64,000 nt of DNA from an uncultured Anaerolineales bacterium (GTDB taxonomy: Bacteria > Chloroflexota > Anaerolineae > Aggregatilineales > Aggregatilineaceae): assembly GCA_937135955.1 (NCBI GenBank), contig CAKZOB010000029.1:1-64000 (forward strand), given 5' to 3'. Position 1 is the first letter of the stretch; the number at the start of each line of letters is the position of its first letter. The notes under the pieces were generated by a model. That model had not been told where the DNA came from, did no database searches, and saw only the letters and a list, made by a program, of their open reading frames with translations. Shown here piece after piece: positions 61,052-64,000 of this stretch. Position numbers and translations under genes: made by a program.

Positions 61052-64000
61052 CCGCTCTCTCTGTGCTGCAAACGCTCGGCGAAGGCCTTGCTGAAGCGCT
61101 GCTGGTGGCCTCGTGCGATACGCTCACTATCGAGTGCGCGAACACGGCTGCTGAGGCGCTCAGCGAAAGGTGTCAGGACGAACTGCGCGGGCAGTCTTTG
61201 TCCGCATTGCTCCCCATGTTCTCCGGCGAAACCATGCTGGATTGCGTCAGCGAGGCTGGAGCAGCTTCTCTGGAAGTCGTGGGTGAACTGATCACTCCCA
61301 ACGACAGGCGAGTGCGAGTGCGTGCCCATGTGACGCGGATCGCGCTCGATGGCGAGACGTGGCTGCTGTGCTCGTTGCGCCCGCTCAGTCAGCGCGAGCG
61401 CGCTGCTGCTCTGCTCCGCGCTCAACGCGACCTGGCAGTGGCTCTCAGCGGCGAGGACAACCTGAGCCAGGCCCTGGCCTCGGTTGTGCAGACGGCTATC
61501 CGGCTGAGCCAGATGGACGGCGGCGGCATTTACCTGGCCGACCCGAAGACCGGTGCACTGGTGTTGCACTATCACACTGGCCTGCCAGAAGATTTCATCG
61601 AGCGCGTGTCGTACCTGCCCGCCGATACGCCCCAGGCCCGGCTGGTGTTCCAGGGAGCGCCGCTGTACCTGGCCTACGATCAACTCTACGAGCGCATGGG
61701 TGCCTCCATGGACGATGTGCGCCGTCGAGCGGGTATTGGTGCAATAGCAATGGTACCCATCACGTCTGGCCAGGAGGTGATCGGCTCGCTCAATATCTTC
61801 TCGCGAGCCAGACGCCCCATTCCTCCGGCTGCACGTCACGTCCTGGAGTCTCTGGCCACACAGGCAGGCAGTGCCATCGGGCGCATCCGCGCTGAACAGG
61901 CTTACCGCGCTCAGGCACAGATCACCCGCACACTGCTCAACGCCACTCCGGATAGCGCCGTGTTGCTGGATCGCGACTTCGTCATCCAGGCTATCAACCA
62001 GGCGGGGGCGCAATTCCTGGGCGCGCCACCTGGCGCGCTGGTGGGCAGGCCATTGTTGGAGGGGGTGCCAGAGGAGATCGCCGCCCTCTACGCGAGTTAT
62101 CTCAGTCAAATCTTCATCAGCGGGCAGCCTGTAGATTTCATCTACGACAGATGTGAGCGCATCCTGTCCATTTTCATCTACCCCTTACTCGACTCCAACG
62201 GTGAAGTCGAACAGGTGGCGATGTACGGGCGCGATATTACCGAGCAGTATCTCAGCGATCTGGCACTGCAGAGGCAACGTGCCCTGCTTGCGGCGGTCGC
62301 GCAGGCAACCAGTTGCCTTGTGACTGGCCCCGATCTCGACACAGCCATTGCAGACGCATTGGCTGCGCTTGGCGAAGCGAGCGTTGCCGACTGGCTGTAT
62401 ATTTTTCAGTTCGTCACCGATGAGGATACGGGAGACGAGATCTGCCGGCTGGCCTATCGTTGGGTGCGCAAGAACACCGCACATCTTTTCAACTGGGATG
62501 ATCCCGCGCTGCAATGTATCCCCTTGCGGGGACGCGAGCGGCTGATCGAGCATCTGCGCGCAGGGGAGCCCATTGACAGTGATACCCCCCTCTGGCGCGA
62601 ATATCAAGAGACCGACGCCTTTCTGGCTACAAGTCCGTTTCCGTTCCTTCTGCCGCTCTTCGTCCAGGGCGAACTATGGGGCGTCATCGGTTTTGGCCAT
62701 CACAACCCGGCCCAAACGTGGAGCGAAGAAGAACGTCATGCCCTGCGGGCTTTGGCCAATGCTCTGGGCGGTGCTATCACCCGGCACCGGGCCATATGCC
62801 GTCTGCAACAGGAACGCGACTTCGCCGAAACGCTGCGCGATACAGGCACGGCCATCACCTCGACTCTCGATCCGGAAGTGGTATTTGCACGTATCCTGGA
62901 TCAGGTGGGACGCATCGTGCCCTACGACACCGCCTCCATTTTTCTGGTCGAGGGCGACGAAGTGCGCAGGGTCAGCCGCAGAGCTGTTGACCCGCTGCGC
63001 TTCCCCAAGCCGACTGCGACCGAACGGGTAAAGTTAACAGACTTCCCAACCTTGCAACGGTTGATAAAAACCCGCGAAGCGATTGTTGTGTCTGACACAC
63101 ACCGGCACCCCGAATGGCGTGTCGTCGCAGAAAATGTCCGCTCGTGGCTGGGCGCGCCCATCGTGAACAAGGGGCGTGTCCTGGGCTTTCTGGCCCTGCA
63201 TTCCGCTCAACCCGGTTTCTACCGCCCCGAACATGCCGACGCCGTTGTGCCGCTCGCTGTGCAGGCGGGGATCGCTTTGCAGAACGCGCAACTATTCGCC
63301 GATGTGCAACGTCTGGAGCGCACCAAGTCCGAGATGATTCGCATCGCCTCGCACGACCTGCGCAGTCCTCTGGCTCGTCTGACCATGCTGGTCAATCGCT
63401 GGCTGAGTCATGCTGAGCTGGCCGCAGAACCGGCTTTGCAGCGCGACTTGCTGCGCATGCGCGACGCCGTCTCTGAGATGGAACAACTGATTGACGAAAT
63501 CCTGTCGCTGGAACGCATCGAGGCACGGCATCGGGCCAGTCAGCTTGTGGACTGGTGCGCCCTGGTGCGCCGCGCTATTGAGGCTCTGCAACCAGAGGTT
63601 GCCGCGCGTGGTCATCAACTCACGCTTAAGTGTCCAGAGGTCTCGCCTACTCTGCGCGGCGACCCGGCGCAGCTCTATCACGCTGCCTACAATCTGCTGC
63701 ACAATGCTATCAAGTACACGCCAGCAGGGGGGCATATCGAAGTGCGCGTGCGCCAGGGTCACTATGGCGATCAGGATACGCTGGTCTTCGAAGTAGAGGA
63801 CAACGGAATGGGCATTGCCCCAGAGCAACAACAGGCGCTGTTCCAGCCGTTCTTCCGTGTCAGCAGCGCGATCGCTGATGAATTGCCCGGTGTCGGCCTG
63901 GGACTGACCGTAGTCAAGGCTGCGGTCGAAGCGCATCAGGGGCGCGTCTACTACGAAAGCGCCCCCGGCCAGGGGAGTCTGTTCGGTTTCTGGGTGCCGC
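61048..64000 (+). CDS. Multi-domain GAF/PAS sensor histidine kinase, cut by the window end
   Basis: An uninterrupted reading frame of 984 codons runs to the end of the window with no stop. From the N-terminus I see a PAS-like part (about 1-115), a GAF domain (about 130-285), a PAS domain (about 290-410; ATPDSAVLLDRDFVIQAINQAG), and two GAF-like domains (about 415-580 and 590-745). HisKA follows with H769 in RIASHDLRSPLARL, then HATPase_c with NLLHNAIKYTPAGG, VEDNGMGIAPE and VGLGLTVVKA. There is no membrane segment, so it senses cytoplasmic cues. It overlaps the CPBP protease gene by 4 bp. Confidence 0.93.
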   Translation, partial: MTALSVLQTLGEGLAEALLVASCDTLTIECANTAAEALSERCQDELRGQSLSALLPMFSGETMLDCVSEAGAASLEVVGELITPNDRRVRVRAHVTRIALDGETWLLCSLRPLSQRERAAALLRAQRDLAVALSGEDNLSQALASVVQTAIRLSQMDGGGIYLADPKTGALVLHYHTGLPEDFIERVSYLPADTPQARLVFQGAPLYLAYDQLYERMGASMDDVRRRAGIGAIAMVPITSGQEVIGSLNIFSRARRPIPPAARHVLESLATQAGSAIGRIRAEQAYRAQAQITRTLLNATPDSAVLLDRDFVIQAINQAGAQFLGAPPGALVGRPLLEGVPEEIAALYASYLSQIFISGQPVDFIYDRCERILSIFIYPLLDSNGEVEQVAMYGRDITEQYLSDLALQRQRALLAAVAQATSCLVTGPDLDTAIADALAALGEASVADWLYIFQFVTDEDTGDEICRLAYRWVRKNTAHLFNWDDPALQCIPLRGRERLIEHLRAGEPIDSDTPLWREYQETDAFLATSPFPFLLPLFVQGELWGVIGFGHHNPAQTWSEEERHALRALANALGGAITRHRAICRLQQERDFAETLRDTGTAITSTLDPEVVFARILDQVGRIVPYDTASIFLVEGDEVRRVSRRAVDPLRFPKPTATERVKLTDFPTLQRLIKTREAIVVSDTHRHPEWRVVAENVRSWLGAPIVNKGRVLGFLALHSAQPGFYRPEHADAVVPLAVQAGIALQNAQLFADVQRLERTKSEMIRIASHDLRSPLARLTMLVNRWLSHAELAAEPALQRDLLRMRDAVSEMEQLIDEILSLERIEARHRASQLVDWCALVRRAIEALQPEVAARGHQLTLKCPEVSPTLRGDPAQLYHAAYNLLHNAIKYTPAGGHIEVRVRQGHYGDQDTLVFEVEDNGMGIAPEQQQALFQPFFRVSSAIADELPGVGLGLTVVKAAVEAHQGRVYYESAPGQGSLFGFWVP

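Overview
The window is about 62-65% GC, gene-dense and chromosomal. The gene content fits a Chloroflexota bacterium of the Anaerolineae type: a class A penicillin-binding protein with a long cytoplasmic N-terminus, a DUF951 protein, NBR1-type Ig repeats on an M23 peptidase, PA14/SH3b surface proteins, GAF-rich histidine kinases and a DICT-cyclase. This phylum call is inference from gene families; no rRNA or other marker decides it. I see no phage, insertion sequence, CRISPR array or plasmid gene.

Layout. 1-3.8 kb: the selenocysteine set selA, selB and selC (tRNA-Sec). 3.8-7.1 kb (minus strand): a TyrA-like dehydrogenase, an HD protein, an M50 protease and a beta-hydroxyacid dehydrogenase. 7.3-10.2 kb: a DUF951 protein, an MGDG-synthase-like glycosyltransferase and a DICT/class III cyclase. 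10.2-13.7 kb (minus): a stress operon dnaJ-htrA-hspR-nadE. 14-26 kb: a methyltransferase, a DUF2207 protein, a zinc-ribbon membrane protein, and phosphorylation signalling genes (PP2C phosphatase, a histidine kinase with a degenerate receiver, and a Ser/Thr kinase fused to a NarL-type response regulator), plus PadR, WD40 and lipoprotein genes. 26-38.8 kb: PBP1A, MaoC, metK behind a SAM-I riboswitch and terminator, rsmG/recF and a PA14/SH3b protein. 38.9-48.6 kb: glycosyltransferases (GT4, WecG, GT4, GT2, PMT) with small enzymes and acetyltransferases. 48.7-50.9 kb: zwf-pgl. 51-55 kb: a substrate-binding protein made of two identical fused domains, a STAS protein and a PhoB/PhoR-like pair. 55-60 kb (minus): an M23-NBR1 protein, icd and two thioredoxin-fold proteins. 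60.2-64 kb: a CPBP protease translationally coupled to a large GAF/PAS histidine kinase that runs off the window.

Between the genes lie two families of short elements with terminal inverted repeats, like MITEs. Family A has copies at 14.8, 20.1 and 23.4 kb; family B has copies at 3.5, 31.9 and 33.7 kb. The points most worth a second look are the perfect in-frame duplication in the binding protein (two 694-bp copies identical by eye), the Ser/Thr kinase-response-regulator fusion, the unassigned folded leader of the STAS gene, the pseudo-receiver kinase, and the SAM-I riboswitch with its terminator in front of metK.
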